Part shown: positions 51,982 through 61,262 of the stretch, piece after piece
Layout: each line of letters begins with the position of its first letter
How positions within the stretch are numbered: position 1 is the stretch's first letter
From: Vulcanimicrobiota bacterium
GTDB taxonomy: Bacteria > Vulcanimicrobiota > Vulcanimicrobiia > Vulcanimicrobiales > Vulcanimicrobiaceae
Length of the DNA stretch: 64,000 nucleotides
Assembly: GCA_027307235.1 (NCBI GenBank)
Contig: DAHUXH010000008.1
Location: 62,001-126,000, forward strand
Direction of reading: 5' to 3'
Made by a program: the position numbers and the translations under genes
The notes under the pieces: model-generated
Database searches by the model: none
Told to the model about the DNA's origin: nothing
The model's input: the letters and a program-made list of their open reading frames with translations, nothing else

Positions 51982-53250
51982 GTGATAGCGCCAACGATGG
52001 GGACCGTGATCGACTCGTCGTACGCCGCGTTCGCCGACGATCTCGCGGCGTGGTGCACGCAACGAGATGATGCCGCGTTGCGGCGCGCGGCGAGCTCTCA
52101 CCATTCCCGACTGCCGTTGGAAGCCGTTGCCGCGGCGAGCGCGCTCGCCAAAGACGACCGCACCTTTATCGAAGCCGGCCTGGAGATTGGCCGCCATCTC
52201 CCCGACGCGCTCCACGACGTGTTGCTCGCATTCATACGCACGATCGAAACGCTGGCGGCCGGCGATATCGCGACCTGTTTTCCGCCGCTTGAACGCACGC
52301 GCCGCAAACACGACGCTGCGCTGTCGCTCGCGCCGCCGAACCGGCGAGAAACGCCCGGCTCCGTCCCGACGCGGGTCACGCGCTTCTCCGCGTCGGCCTT
52401 GAACGCATACGCGGAGTGCCCGCGCAAATGGTTCTACCGCTATGCGTGCGGCGCGGTCGAGGACGACGGCTCATCGGCGGCCACCTACGGCACGGCGTTC
52501 CACGCCGCGCTCGAAGATTTTCACGGCGACGTACTCCATCCGAGCGACGTTCCGGCAAGCGCCCTGCGTGATGGACTCGCGCGCCAGATCGACCGAGCAT
52601 TCGAGCGCTACAGCACGAAGTTCGATTCGGAGCTGGAACGCGAACTCCAGCGGCGGCGCGCGCACCGCACCGCCAAACGCTACATCGCGTGGCTGATCGA
52701 CCATGCGCGGCGCGCGCCGTTCGCCACGGTCGGGCGCGAGTTGCCGGTGCGGCTGGAGATTGACGGCTTTCCGTTCGTCGGCTACATCGATCGGCTCGAC
52801 CGCGATGACAACAGCGGTGAGGTCGCTGTTTTCGACTATAAAACCGGAACGATCGCGGAGAGCGCGGTTGAGTACCGCGAGCGCATCCGGCGCGGTCAGG
52901 AGTTCCAGCTTCCATTCTACTATTGGGCATGCACGATCTCCGGCGAGCGCGTGCGCAGCATCGCGTTGTTGCCGCTCAAGAGCCACCTGGTCGAGGTGCG
53001 TCCGATTGAGCTGCTCGTGACCGAGTCGTCGTCGGCAAGAACCAACGGGAAAGAAGCACCGCGCGGAGAGATTACGGTGAGCGATCTGGAAGCGGCGCGC
53101 GCCGGCATGATCGATCTGTGCCGCGAGCTGACCTCAGGTGAGATTCGTGAGTTCGCCGTGACCGACGACCCCGAAGCCTGCACGTACTGCGCCTACGCAA
53201 CCGCATGCCGCATGCGGCCGATTCCGCCCGAGGATCGTTTCGGGCGATGA
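51982..53250 (+). CDS. PD-(D/E)XK nuclease with Fe-S cysteines (AddB/Cas4-like)
   Basis: A 422-residue protein. Start GTG 51982 is chosen for GGAGG eight bases upstream. The first ~130 residues are not recognised. The nuclease domain follows: SASALNAYAECPRKWFYRYACG with C146, GTAFHAALEDFH with H174, FVGYIDRLDR with D270, VAVFDYKTG with D285/K287, and EFQLPFYYW as the QLxxY motif. The terminal cysteines C400, C403 and C409 (CTYCAYATAC) plus C146 give the AddB/Cas4 Fe-S pattern. First gene of a coupled operon with a UvrD-like helicase, so a RecBCD/AddAB-like end-processing pair is inferred. Confidence 0.88.
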   Translation: MIAPTMGTVIDSSYAAFADDLAAWCTQRDDAALRRAASSHHSRLPLEAVAAASALAKDDRTFIEAGLEIGRHLPDALHDVLLAFIRTIETLAAGDIATCFPPLERTRRKHDAALSLAPPNRRETPGSVPTRVTRFSASALNAYAECPRKWFYRYACGAVEDDGSSAATYGTAFHAALEDFHGDVLHPSDVPASALRDGLARQIDRAFERYSTKFDSELERELQRRRAHRTAKRYIAWLIDHARRAPFATVGRELPVRLEIDGFPFVGYIDRLDRDDNSGEVAVFDYKTGTIAESAVEYRERIRRGQEFQLPFYYWACTISGERVRSIALLPLKSHLVEVRPIELLVTESSSARTNGKEAPRGEITVSDLEAARAGMIDLCRELTSGEIREFAVTDDPEACTYCAYATACRMRPIPPEDRFGR

Positions 53251-55418
53251 GTGCGCACGGCTGCGCTCCCTGTCATGCGATCACCGGGCCGCCGCGCAGC
53301 GGAAAAACCTCTGCGCTGATCGCTCGCGTCGCATCCGCCCTCGACGACGACCGCGAGCGCTCGGCACTCGTGCTCGTACCGGCGAGCGTTTCACTCGATG
53401 CGATACGTGTCACGCTCGCCCAAGACGTCGCCGCGCATCATGCTGCGCGCATCATCCTCGCGACGCCGGGGACGCTGGCCCGTGAGGTGCTGCGCGCGTA
53501 TGCGCCGGCGATGCCCGCCATCATCGACGAGGCGCAGGCAGCGCTGCTCTTCGAAGCGTCAGCCGCGTCGCTGCTCTCACTGCAGTGGCCGGAACTGCTC
53601 GACGGGTCGCTCGATCCCGACGTCGCCGGCCTGCGCTCGCCGCAGCGGTTCTTGGAAGCGGCGCTGCGACTCATCGGCAAGTTGCGCGATGCGAACGTCA
53701 CGCCGGAGATGTTCTTGGAAAGCGGGCTGCGCGGCGCCGCCGACTTCTACGCGAACCTGCCCAACTTCGCGAACACCGACTTGCTGCTCTACACCAAGGA
53801 CGTCTATCGCGACTCACTCGCGGTCGATGCCCGGGAACTGCAGCGTCAGTACCGCCGTGACATCGACTTGACGAAGGTGCTGGCCCGCCTCTATCGCGAT
53901 TATTTGAATGCGCTCGACGCCGGCGGTGTCATGACCGAGCGCGATGCGATCAACCGCGCGACCGCTCTTCTTGCATCGCGCGGCGAACCGGAACGAACGT
54001 ACGCAATCGTCGCCATCGACGAAGTCCAGGAGCTGCGCCTGGGAGAGATCGCCTTCTTGCAGCGCGCGCTCAACGAGCGCTTCGACGGCGTCGTGCTGGC
54101 GGGCGATCTGCGTGCGGCTACCAGCACCTTCCGCGGGGCACGCCCTGAACGCGCATTCTCGCTGGCGCAGACCAAAGAACACCTCGACACAACGTTTCTT
54201 CCGCCCCTTGCCGCAACGCTCTGGCGTCGTCTCACCGGCGATGCTGCCTGCGCGATCGACGGGGATCCGGCCGGCATGGAGGTTCGCCGCGAAGCCACGC
54301 AGGCCGGCGAAGCGGCGTATCTCGCCGACTACGTACGCTTTCACCTCGATCGCGGCGCGGCCGCACACGAGATCGGCGTGCTCTTTCGTTCTGTCGAGAA
54401 CGTGCGCGTGTATGAGGAAGCCTTGCTTGCGCGCGACGTCGCGGTGCATGTCGTAGGCGACGCGAATGTCTTTCTCGATCCACGCGCGCACGATGCGCTG
54501 GCGCTGCTCTGGAACGTCTGGGACCCGTTTCGGCACGATTGGCTTCTGCGAACGCTCGAAGCGCCGGCGCTCGCCCTCTCGGACGCGACGCTTGCGATCC
54601 TGTGCGGCGATCCGCCCAGCCCGCAGACGATGCTCTTTGCCGACGAGCCTGAGATTGCTCCGCCGCAAGAGAGTCACAGCGGTGCAATGCGGCGCGTCCT
54701 GCTCGGCCTTGCCGTTCTCTACGGCGCGCACGACGAACGCCTCTCGGAACTCGCGCGCGAACGGCTCGCGCGGTTTCGCGCGATGCGCGAGCGATGGGTC
54801 GACGCGTCATCGCGCATGACGATTGCTTCGCTCGCCATCAACGTCTGGAACGAGGGGCTCGCGCTCGACGGAGGCGAGAATTCGGGCCGTTCCACCGCCC
54901 AGCGCATCGTGCTCGAGCGCCTGCTCGAACGCATCGAACGCTTTGAAAGCGAACATCCGGAGGCGACGCTTGGAGCGTTTCTCGCCTATGCGGAGCAACG
55001 CATGAGCAGTCCATACGAAAGCTGCGAGCACGACGGCCGCCACGGCGCGGTCGTCCTCGCATCCATCGATGCCGTGCGCGGCCGATCGTTCGAGTATGTT
55101 GCTCTCCCGAACGCGCGTGCCGGTACCTTTCCGCGCTGGTACGTCCCCGACGCGTTTCTCTACAGCCCGAGTCTGGGAATCGTCGCGCGCGAGAATGCCG
55201 GTGATGCCACCGCGTCGCGCACCGCGAAGTTCACCTACTATCTGTTTCGCATGAAGACGCGCGAGCACTACAATGCCGAGGAGCGCCGTGCGTTCGCCTA
55301 CGCGCTCACCCGCGCACGACGCGGACTCCTCATTACGGCGAGCGGTCGCGCCACACGTGGGACCACCGCGCCTGAGTTCGTCGAGGAACTCTCCGCGATG
55401 CTGCGCGAGATGCGCTGA
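53247..55418 (+). CDS. UvrD/AddA-like superfamily-1 helicase
   Basis: A 723-residue helicase without a nuclease domain. ATG 53247 overlaps the nuclease stop as ATGA. Motif I GPPRSGKT at 14-21; motif II VAIDEVQEL; motif III LAGDLRAATSTFRGA; then GAVVLASIDAVRGRSFEYVA, which corresponds to the usual HxAKGLEF block but with AVRGRS; and motif VI ERRAFAYALTRARRGLLITA. So the ATPase set looks complete. Paired with the preceding Fe-S nuclease it resembles a split AddAB-type break-resection machine; a defence role is an alternative. Confidence 0.88.
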   Translation: MSAHGCAPCHAITGPPRSGKTSALIARVASALDDDRERSALVLVPASVSLDAIRVTLAQDVAAHHAARIILATPGTLAREVLRAYAPAMPAIIDEAQAALLFEASAASLLSLQWPELLDGSLDPDVAGLRSPQRFLEAALRLIGKLRDANVTPEMFLESGLRGAADFYANLPNFANTDLLLYTKDVYRDSLAVDARELQRQYRRDIDLTKVLARLYRDYLNALDAGGVMTERDAINRATALLASRGEPERTYAIVAIDEVQELRLGEIAFLQRALNERFDGVVLAGDLRAATSTFRGARPERAFSLAQTKEHLDTTFLPPLAATLWRRLTGDAACAIDGDPAGMEVRREATQAGEAAYLADYVRFHLDRGAAAHEIGVLFRSVENVRVYEEALLARDVAVHVVGDANVFLDPRAHDALALLWNVWDPFRHDWLLRTLEAPALALSDATLAILCGDPPSPQTMLFADEPEIAPPQESHSGAMRRVLLGLAVLYGAHDERLSELARERLARFRAMRERWVDASSRMTIASLAINVWNEGLALDGGENSGRSTAQRIVLERLLERIERFESEHPEATLGAFLAYAEQRMSSPYESCEHDGRHGAVVLASIDAVRGRSFEYVALPNARAGTFPRWYVPDAFLYSPSLGIVARENAGDATASRTAKFTYYLFRMKTREHYNAEERRAFAYALTRARRGLLITASGRATRGTTAPEFVEELSAMLREMR

Positions 55419-56407
55419 TGGCGGAAGTTCTCGCACGGCCCGGGTCGTTGCGCTTGCGCGAGATCGCGGCGGATGCCTATGCGCGGCTGGTGCTGCCGCT
55501 AACGGCGGAACTCTGGGCAGGACGTCGCGATTTCGACACCTACGTTCGGCAGACGCGCGACATCGCGCACTCCGGGTATGGCCGGCGCGCGTACCGGACC
55601 ATCGGACTTTTCGACGGCGAGCACTTGCTCGCGTCGTGCAAGACGTACGAACGCACGGTCAAAGACGGTCGATTGCGATTGCGCGCACTCGGTATCGGCG
55701 CGGTATTCACTCCCGTCGAGCAGCGCGGATGCGGCTATGCAAGCGCGATGCTCGCCATGCTGCTCGACCGGTGCGCGAGCGACGGCCACGACCTCGCCTT
55801 TCTCTATTCCGACATCCGGCCGGCGTTCTACGCTGACCTCGGATTCATCGAACTGCCGTCGCGGTCGATTTCGTTCCGTGCCGATCTGCTGCCGAAATCG
55901 CGCGTCGAAGTCGATACGCTGCGCGATACCGATTGGGCGGCGATCCGTTCGTGCTACGCCGCCTTCGAGCGCCTGACGGAGCGCGGCTTCACGCGGCCGC
56001 CGCTGGTGTGGGAGTGGATTCGGCTGCGCGTGCGGCACGACTCCGAGCACACGCGCGGCACGCCTGCTAATCTCGTCATCCGCGACAATGGTTCGGTTGC
56101 CGCGTACGTCTTCGGCGTGCGCATCCCCGAACGCGACGCTTACGTGTTCGACGAATTCGGCTTCGCTGACGCCCGTTGGCGAGAACTCGTCGCGCCGCTG
56201 CTGCGCAGCGCCGCCGGCGATTTGCAGCGCGTCGCCGGTTGGCTGCCGCCTGCGGGCGCGCGAGAACTCATTCCACGAGGCTCGGTGAGAAAACGCACCG
56301 ATGCCATCCTGATGATGGCTCCGGTGTCGCCGCACGCACGCCGCATGGCCGCGGCGATCGCAGCGCGGCGCGCCGACGACTTCGCTTGGAGTACCGACCA
56401 CATCTAA
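55418..56407 (+). CDS. GNAT-family acetyltransferase, two-domain form
   Basis: A 329-residue protein whose N-terminal 160 residues are a GNAT fold: LRALGIGAVFTPVEQRGCGYASAMLAMLLDRC is the acetyl-CoA site (the usual V-xPxxRGxG-xG form), then FLYSDIRPAFYADLGFIEL. The second half (DTLRDTDWAAIRSCY and VAAYVFGVRIPERDAYVFDEFGF) looks like a second, degenerate GNAT-type domain as in Eis-like proteins. Its ATG overlaps the helicase TGA (TGATG), so it is coupled to the nuclease-helicase pair, though the link in function is unclear. Confidence 0.85.
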   Translation: MAEVLARPGSLRLREIAADAYARLVLPLTAELWAGRRDFDTYVRQTRDIAHSGYGRRAYRTIGLFDGEHLLASCKTYERTVKDGRLRLRALGIGAVFTPVEQRGCGYASAMLAMLLDRCASDGHDLAFLYSDIRPAFYADLGFIELPSRSISFRADLLPKSRVEVDTLRDTDWAAIRSCYAAFERLTERGFTRPPLVWEWIRLRVRHDSEHTRGTPANLVIRDNGSVAAYVFGVRIPERDAYVFDEFGFADARWRELVAPLLRSAAGDLQRVAGWLPPAGARELIPRGSVRKRTDAILMMAPVSPHARRMAAAIAARRADDFAWSTDHI

Positions 56408-57468
56408 GAGACGATCTGCGGGGCCGCCTCAAACAGACTGGTCTGTTTTTCCATGCCGGCGACGAGCGAGCCGACGCGCAAACCCAGCAAGCGCACCGGA
56501 GCGCCATTGAGCGCGGCGCGCGTCAAGCAGTGCCCGGCAGCGGCGAAGATGCGCTCGGCGTCGCGCGTCGGAACCGCCAGCCGGGTCTGACGACCGAACA
56601 CACGGAAGTCGGCGCGCTTGATCTTGATACCGACGGTCGCGGCGCTGAGGTCTTCGAGTTCGAGCTTGCGCGCCACGTCGAACGCTTGCTCGCGCAACAC
56701 CTCGCGCAGACGCGCCTCGTCGCGAACGTCGAACTCGAACGTCTCTTCGCTCGAGATGGACTTCGTTTCGCGGTCGGGCTCGACGCGGCGGCGATCGACT
56801 CCGCGCGCCAATTCACGCACGTTGTCGAACCACGACCCGAAGAGCGCGCGTGCGCGCGCATCATCCAATGTCGCGACGTCGGCAATCGTCGTCACGCCGG
56901 CCTGCGCCAAACGCGCCTGCGTCTTTGGGCCGATACCCCACAAACGCCCGGCGGGGAGCGGCGCCAGAAACGCTCGCTCATCGCCCGGAGGTACCGCCAG
57001 CATCCCGTTGGGCTTGCACTGGTCCGACGCGATCTTTGCGATCATCTTCCCGGTCGCGATGCCGACACTGATCGTCAGCCCGGTGCGCGCCAGCACGTCG
57101 GTGCGCAGCTTCACCACTTCGGCCACCGCGGTTTCGCTGCCGGCCTCACCCAAATCGATAAACGCTTCATCGAGTGAGAGCGCCTCGACCGGATATCCGC
57201 GCTCGGCGACGATGTCGAAAATCTGTCGCGAAACGGCTTTGTACTTCGCCATGTCGGGTGCGACGACGATCAGGTGCGGACACAGTTCGAGTGCGCGATA
57301 CAGCGGGACGGCGGACCGCACGCCGTAAGGGCGGGCTTCATACGATGCGGTGAGCACGACCGCGCGACGGCTCGATCCGGCGATCGCCACCGGTTTGCCG
57401 CGCAGGCTCGGATCGTCGCGGATCGCGACGCTCGCGTAGAACGCGTCGACGTCGAAGTGCGCGATCAC
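56404..57468 (-). CDS. dinB: DNA polymerase IV (Y family)
   Basis: A 354-residue translesion polymerase. Catalytic D6 in FDVDAFYASV, the SLDEAFIDL acidic pair (near 98-106), the steric/metal region VGIATGKMIAKIASDQCKPNG, HhH LWGIGPKTQARLAQAGV, and a little-finger domain. The C-terminus carries QTSLFE at 342-347, a good beta-clamp-binding motif. GTG start overlaps the nfo stop as GTGA, so repair endonuclease and bypass polymerase are co-translated. It is convergent with the GNAT gene, overlapping it by 4 bases. Confidence 0.95.
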   Translation of the reverse strand: MIAHFDVDAFYASVAIRDDPSLRGKPVAIAGSSRRAVVLTASYEARPYGVRSAVPLYRALELCPHLIVVAPDMAKYKAVSRQIFDIVAERGYPVEALSLDEAFIDLGEAGSETAVAEVVKLRTDVLARTGLTISVGIATGKMIAKIASDQCKPNGMLAVPPGDERAFLAPLPAGRLWGIGPKTQARLAQAGVTTIADVATLDDARARALFGSWFDNVRELARGVDRRRVEPDRETKSISSEETFEFDVRDEARLREVLREQAFDVARKLELEDLSAATVGIKIKRADFRVFGRQTRLAVPTRDAERIFAAAGHCLTRAALNGAPVRLLGLRVGSLVAGMEKQTSLFEAAPQIVS

Positions 57469-58307
57469 GCCGCCTCGGTGAGCAACTCCCGGATGGCCGC
57501 CAGGTTACGCATGTCGTCTTCTTCTTCGCCGGGAGTCTCAAGGATTGCCGTCTTGTCGCGCAGTTCCGCATGCGCCACGAGCGCGCGAAACCCGTCGAGG
57601 CCGATGTTGCCGCGTCCGATGTGAAAGTGCCGGTCGCGATTTCCGCCGAGCGGCACTTCGGTGTCGTTGAAATGAAACATGTGGATGCGATCGATACCGA
57701 TCTTCGTGCCGGCCTCGTCGACGAAGGCGTTCGCACCGGCTTCAGTGTGGATGTCGTAGCCCGCGGCCCAGGCGTGCGCCGTGTCCAGACAGACGCCGAG
57801 TTGCGGATGGCCGATCGTCTTCACGAACGCTCCCAGCTCTTCGAGCGTTCCGCCGGCGAGCGCCCCGGCTCCGGCCGAATTTTCCATGATCAGGTAGACG
57901 CCCGGCTTGATATCCTCGAGGGCCGCTTCAAGCTTCTTGCAGATGGCGACGAAACTCTCGTTGCGATCGCGTTTGCCGTGCGAACCCAAGTGCGTGTTGA
58001 CCAGCCGAATCTTCCCGATGGCAGCGACTTCCAGATCGTGCTTGAGCAGTCCGAGCGACCCGTAAGAAATTTTGTTGTCTTCGCTGCCGAGGTTGATCAA
58101 GTACGAGGTATGGATGACGCACGGATCGATGCCGGCTTCGGCTCGCAGTTTCGCGAATTCAAGCAGCGCCGCTTCGTCGATCGGGGTCTTCCGGTAGCTG
58201 CGCGGATTGCTCGAAAAAATCTGCACCGCGTCGCAGCCGAGGCGCTTGGCATAATCGAGCGCCGCCGGATACCCGTCACCGATGCGCACGTGGACGCCGA
58301 TTCGCAT
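57465..58307 (-). CDS. nfo: deoxyribonuclease IV (AP endonuclease)
   Basis: A 280-residue TIM-barrel zinc enzyme cutting at abasic sites. Three-zinc ligands lie in the family blocks IHTSYLINLGS, LVNTHLGSHGK, YLIMENSAGAG, GVCLDTAHAWAAGYD, HMFHFNDTEVPLGGNRDRH and HIGRGNIGLDGF. It completes a base-excision set with nth and mutY in the window. Eight bases downstream of the methyltransferase gene and coupled to dinB. Confidence 0.96.
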   Translation of the reverse strand: MRIGVHVRIGDGYPAALDYAKRLGCDAVQIFSSNPRSYRKTPIDEAALLEFAKLRAEAGIDPCVIHTSYLINLGSEDNKISYGSLGLLKHDLEVAAIGKIRLVNTHLGSHGKRDRNESFVAICKKLEAALEDIKPGVYLIMENSAGAGALAGGTLEELGAFVKTIGHPQLGVCLDTAHAWAAGYDIHTEAGANAFVDEAGTKIGIDRIHMFHFNDTEVPLGGNRDRHFHIGRGNIGLDGFRALVAHAELRDKTAILETPGEEEDDMRNLAAIRELLTEAA

Positions 58308-58315
58308 GATAAATC

Positions 58316-59041
58316 CTACTGCTTGGTTCCCAGATAGAGGTACTGCGTGTAGCTGATCGGGAGCATGAAATCATCGCTGCCGAAACGCTCTTGCAGACGT
58401 TTACGTAACTCGGCGATATACTGCGGCACGCGCGCACCGAATGCCTGACGCACGTCGATACGCTCGGCTTCGATTGCGAGGAACTTCTCCACCTGAATGA
58501 AGACCCTCCAAGGAAGCACTCTCAACGTCGGGTTCACGAGCCCTGCCGCGTAGAACTCGCGGAATCCGCCGGTGAGGCCGCCCGAGACCGGTTCGCTCCC
58601 GAGCGCCCGCGCCGACGCTTCGCTCAGCGATCGCGTGGCGTCGTCGCTCATGTTGTACTTCCACCACACGGCGATGCGGCCGCCCGGCTTGAGGACGCGC
58701 ACCATCTCGCCCAATGCGATCACTCGGTCGAAGCGATGCAGCGCCTGCGCGCTGATGACGGCGTCGAAATCATTCGCTCCGAACGGCAAACGATCGAGTT
58801 CAACTTTGGTGAAGGTCGCGCTCGGCATGCGCGTTCGCGCGGCCGCAAGGGTCTCGTCATTCTCGCCGACACCGGTGACTTGATAGCGGTTACTGACCAG
58901 CGGTTCGCTCGCGACGCCGAAGCCGCATGCGTAGTCGAGCACCCGCATGCCGGGCCGAATACCATACTGGAAGAGCGCGTCATACAACTCCCGCGAATAC
59001 CCGGCGCGCGCATCGTAGAGAAAATCGACGGTATTGGTCAT
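58316..59041 (-). CDS. class I SAM-dependent methyltransferase
   Basis: A 241-residue enzyme with a Rossmann-type SAM domain: motif I VLDYACGFGVASEPL (near 35-49), motif II VTGVGENDETL, motif IV FDAVISAQALHRFD, motif V VLKPGGRIAVWWKYN. The C-terminal part (VFIQVEKFLAIEAERIDV) is specific to no family I know; acceptor unknown. The start overlaps the scpB stop by four bases. Small-molecule methylation is more likely than RNA, but this is a guess. Confidence 0.88.
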   Translation of the reverse strand: MTNTVDFLYDARAGYSRELYDALFQYGIRPGMRVLDYACGFGVASEPLVSNRYQVTGVGENDETLAAARTRMPSATFTKVELDRLPFGANDFDAVISAQALHRFDRVIALGEMVRVLKPGGRIAVWWKYNMSDDATRSLSEASARALGSEPVSGGLTGGFREFYAAGLVNPTLRVLPWRVFIQVEKFLAIEAERIDVRQAFGARVPQYIAELRKRLQERFGSDDFMLPISYTQYLYLGTKQ

Positions 59042-59739
59042 GAGCCCGCGGCGGTTTCCTCGGCGTGGGCGTCCACTGGAACGTCGGCAGCAGCATTCGC
59101 CGCAGCCATCTGCGCGGCTATTCCCGCGGTCAGGAGATCGAGTTCGAGCGGCTGCCCGGCTTCAAGTTCGAGTTGCGGAAGATCGTCGAGCGAGCGCAGC
59201 CCGAACGATTCCAAGAACGCCGGCGTCGTTTCGTACTGCATCGGACGCCCTACCACGTCTTTGCGCCCGGCTTCAGCGATCAAGCCGCGTTCGAGTAACG
59301 TGCTCAGGACGCTGTCGGAGTTGACGCCGCGTATCGCCTCGATCTCCCCGCGCGTCGACGGCTGCGTGTATGCAACGATCGCCAGCGTTTCGAGCGCGGG
59401 TGTGGAGAGCGTGCTCTTGGGCGGAAGCAGGTACGCTTCGACGACATCTCGCGCGAGCGGCGAACTCGCGAAGCGAAACCCGCCGGCGACCTGCCGAAGC
59501 ACGATGCCGCGGTCAACATAGGTTTCTTCTAAGCGCGCCAGCGTCGCCGCTACTTCTCGTTCTTCCGAGCGAACGAGCTTTGCGATCTGCTTGATCGACA
59601 GCGGCTCGCTCGCGACAAAGAGCAGCGCCTCGATCGGCGTCTGCAACCGCGCAACCGCTTGTTCAAGCAGCACTGCTTCGTCGACGTGGTCGAATTCTTC
59701 AGAGAGGACCGGTTCGAGTTCAACTTCTTCCGTGATCAC
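59038..59739 (-). CDS. scpB: segregation and condensation protein B
   Basis: A 233-residue ScpB with two winged helices, partner of ScpA in the SMC condensin. GTG 59739 overlaps the scpA stop as GTGA; the long open frame above is scpA antisense-free read-through and not ScpB. Blocks: ALLFVASEPLSIKQIAKLV, GGFRFASSPLARDVVEAYL, LSTPALETLAIVAYTQPSTRGEIEAIRGVNSDSVLSTLLERGLI and VGRPMQYETTPAFLESFGL. The Ala-rich tail (AAANAAADVPVDAHAEETAAGS) is an extension. Confidence 0.95.
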   Translation of the reverse strand: MITEEVELEPVLSEEFDHVDEAVLLEQAVARLQTPIEALLFVASEPLSIKQIAKLVRSEEREVAATLARLEETYVDRGIVLRQVAGGFRFASSPLARDVVEAYLLPPKSTLSTPALETLAIVAYTQPSTRGEIEAIRGVNSDSVLSTLLERGLIAEAGRKDVVGRPMQYETTPAFLESFGLRSLDDLPQLELEAGQPLELDLLTAGIAAQMAAANAAADVPVDAHAEETAAGS

Positions 59740-60503
59740 GATGTGCCTTCGGGGTGAGTGAGGACGGCAAACAAACGAATGTCGTCGAAGAGTTCGGCCT
59801 GTTCGTAGGCGACTCGACGGCGACGGATCAGTTCCAGAATCGCAAGAAAGGTCACGATGATCGACTCGCGACCCAATTCGGCGCACAGCGCCGAGAACAG
59901 CACCTCGCCGGTCTCGCGAATACGCCGCGCGATATAGTCCATCTGCGCGAGCAAGGTGACGCGTTCGCGGGCGATCGAGCGTTTTTCCGGGCGCGCCGTC
60001 TTGAGCATCGAGATGAAGGCACGCACCAACTTGTCGGCATCGATGCGATAGCGCTGCACAAGCTCGCTGCTCGGGTCGCCCGAATCGCGATAGAAAAACG
60101 CGGAGGCTTCGAGCGCGCGGCTGCGCAGGTCCTCGCCGATCTCTCGATACTGCGAGTAGGCGATCAACCGTTGGCGCAGCCGCTCTTCGACTTGCTCGGG
60201 CGAGTCGTCACCTTCGTCGAGCAGTTCGGTCGGGATGGGCGGCAGCAGCGCCTTCGATTTCAGGAAGACCAGCGTAGCGGCGATGACCAGGTACTCGGCG
60301 GCAACCTCGACGTCGATCGACTCCATCAGCGAGATGTAGTCGAGATACTGAGCGGCCACCGACGCGAGCGGCACGGTCGCGATGTCGAGCTGCTTCTCCT
60401 TGACGAGATGAAGCAAGAGATCGAGCGGTCCGTCAAAGACCGCGAGTTGGACATGGCATGCGCGCTCATCCGTGGCGGCACCGTCGTTCGGGCGGGCGTC
60501 CAT
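59736..60503 (-). CDS. scpA: segregation and condensation protein A
   Basis: A 255-residue kleisin. ATG 60503 (MDARPNDGAATDERACHVQLAVFDGPLDLLLHLVKEKQLDIATV) is chosen because ScpA starts about 20 residues before the FDGPLDLLLHL motif; the frame is open far upstream inside the Nudix gene. Other blocks: YLDYISLMESIDVEVAAEYLVIAATLVFLKSKALLP and the C-terminal VTFLAILELIRRRRVAYEQAELFDDI. Together with scpB it closes the SMC ring. Confidence 0.95.
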   Translation of the reverse strand: MDARPNDGAATDERACHVQLAVFDGPLDLLLHLVKEKQLDIATVPLASVAAQYLDYISLMESIDVEVAAEYLVIAATLVFLKSKALLPPIPTELLDEGDDSPEQVEERLRQRLIAYSQYREIGEDLRSRALEASAFFYRDSGDPSSELVQRYRIDADKLVRAFISMLKTARPEKRSIARERVTLLAQMDYIARRIRETGEVLFSALCAELGRESIIVTFLAILELIRRRRVAYEQAELFDDIRLFAVLTHPEGTS

Positions 60504-60526
60504 GGGCGTGTCGTGGGCGAGGATGC

Positions 60527-61006
60527 TCAAGAGGTCTTCTGTTCGATCGCTCGTGCCACGATCGGCACGTCGCCGAATGCAGCCGGATTCGCGCTCACGT
60601 ATTCGATTGCCAAGTCGATCAGGCGCTTCTCGTTGACGTAGCGCAAGGCTCTGCGCGCTGCCCCGATGTCGAACCAGCGGGCCTCGTCGACCTCGTGATC
60701 GTGGTTGGCGACGTCGCCCGAGAGGTAGCGCATAAGGAAGAACGTGACGCTCTTCTTGTGCTTGGCCTGATTGACGTAGAACCAATACGAAATCTCGTTG
60801 AGGCGCATCAGGATCTCTCCCCAGCACCCGGTCTCCTCGCGCACTTCGCGAATGGCCGCTTGCTCTTTGGATTCGCGCGGTTCCACGTGCCCTTTGGGCA
60901 AGGTCCAAACGCGCGGCGAACCGCGCCCGATCAAAAGCGCATCAAAGCCGGACTCGTGCGGTCGTAACACGAGCCCACCGGCCGAAACCTCGTACTTGAT
61001 ACGCAT
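60527..61006 (-). CDS. Nudix hydrolase
   Basis: A 159-residue Nudix protein. ATG 61006 is chosen: it lies seven bases after AGGGG, and the domain starts immediately (MRIKYEVSAGGLVLRP). The Nudix box GHVEPRESKEQAAIREVREETG fits Gx5Ex7REUxEExGU. LLIGRGSPRVWTLPKGHVE and the later WFYVNQAKHKKSVTFFLMRYL suggest the Ap4A/8-oxo-dGTP-type group, substrate uncertain. The frame stays open 73 codons further, through a 12-bp tandem repeat. scpA starts 23 bases later. Confidence 0.92.
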   Translation of the reverse strand: MRIKYEVSAGGLVLRPHESGFDALLIGRGSPRVWTLPKGHVEPRESKEQAAIREVREETGCWGEILMRLNEISYWFYVNQAKHKKSVTFFLMRYLSGDVANHDHEVDEARWFDIGAARRALRYVNEKRLIDLAIEYVSANPAAFGDVPIVARAIEQKTS

Positions 61007-61181
61007 CACCAGACCCCTTAGAGGTGCGGCAAGGGCGCCCGAACGGTGCGCCCTGATTACCCCCATTATAGCGCCCGCCACCAAGAAGAGCCTGCCAGAA
61101 GGATCATCCTCTTTTTGCGCGAGGGCCTCCGCTCGGGCGTCCCGGAAAGACGACCTGATTGAGGATCGCGTGCCAGTCCGG

Positions 61182-61229
61182 TCGGCCAAGAGATCGGCCA
61201 AGACATCGGCCAAAGTATCGGCCACCTAC
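61182..61229 (+). repeat. four tandem 12-bp repeats
   Basis: Units beginning TCGGCCAAGAGA at 61182, 61194, 61206 and 61218, the last one diverged after TCGGCCA. Being a multiple of three, the repeat is in frame on the minus strand, reading LAD(V/T/L)LAD. Confidence 0.9.
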
Positions 61230-61256
61230 ACATCGACACCGAGGGTTTTTCTAGGA

Positions 61257-61262
61257 TATACT
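61257..61262 (+). promoter_or_regulatory. candidate -10 box for a leaderless Fic transcript
   Basis: TATACT (61257-61262), preceded by TAGGA, ends seven bases before GTG 61270. Transcription from here would begin at or next to the start codon, so the mRNA would be leaderless; no ribosome-binding site is present before the GTG. No clear -35 is seen. Confidence 0.5.

Noticed and set aside
61182-61229. The four 12-bp repeats as a CRISPR-like array or iteron origin.
   Set aside because: The units are contiguous with no spacers, too short for CRISPR, and no replication gene is nearby.
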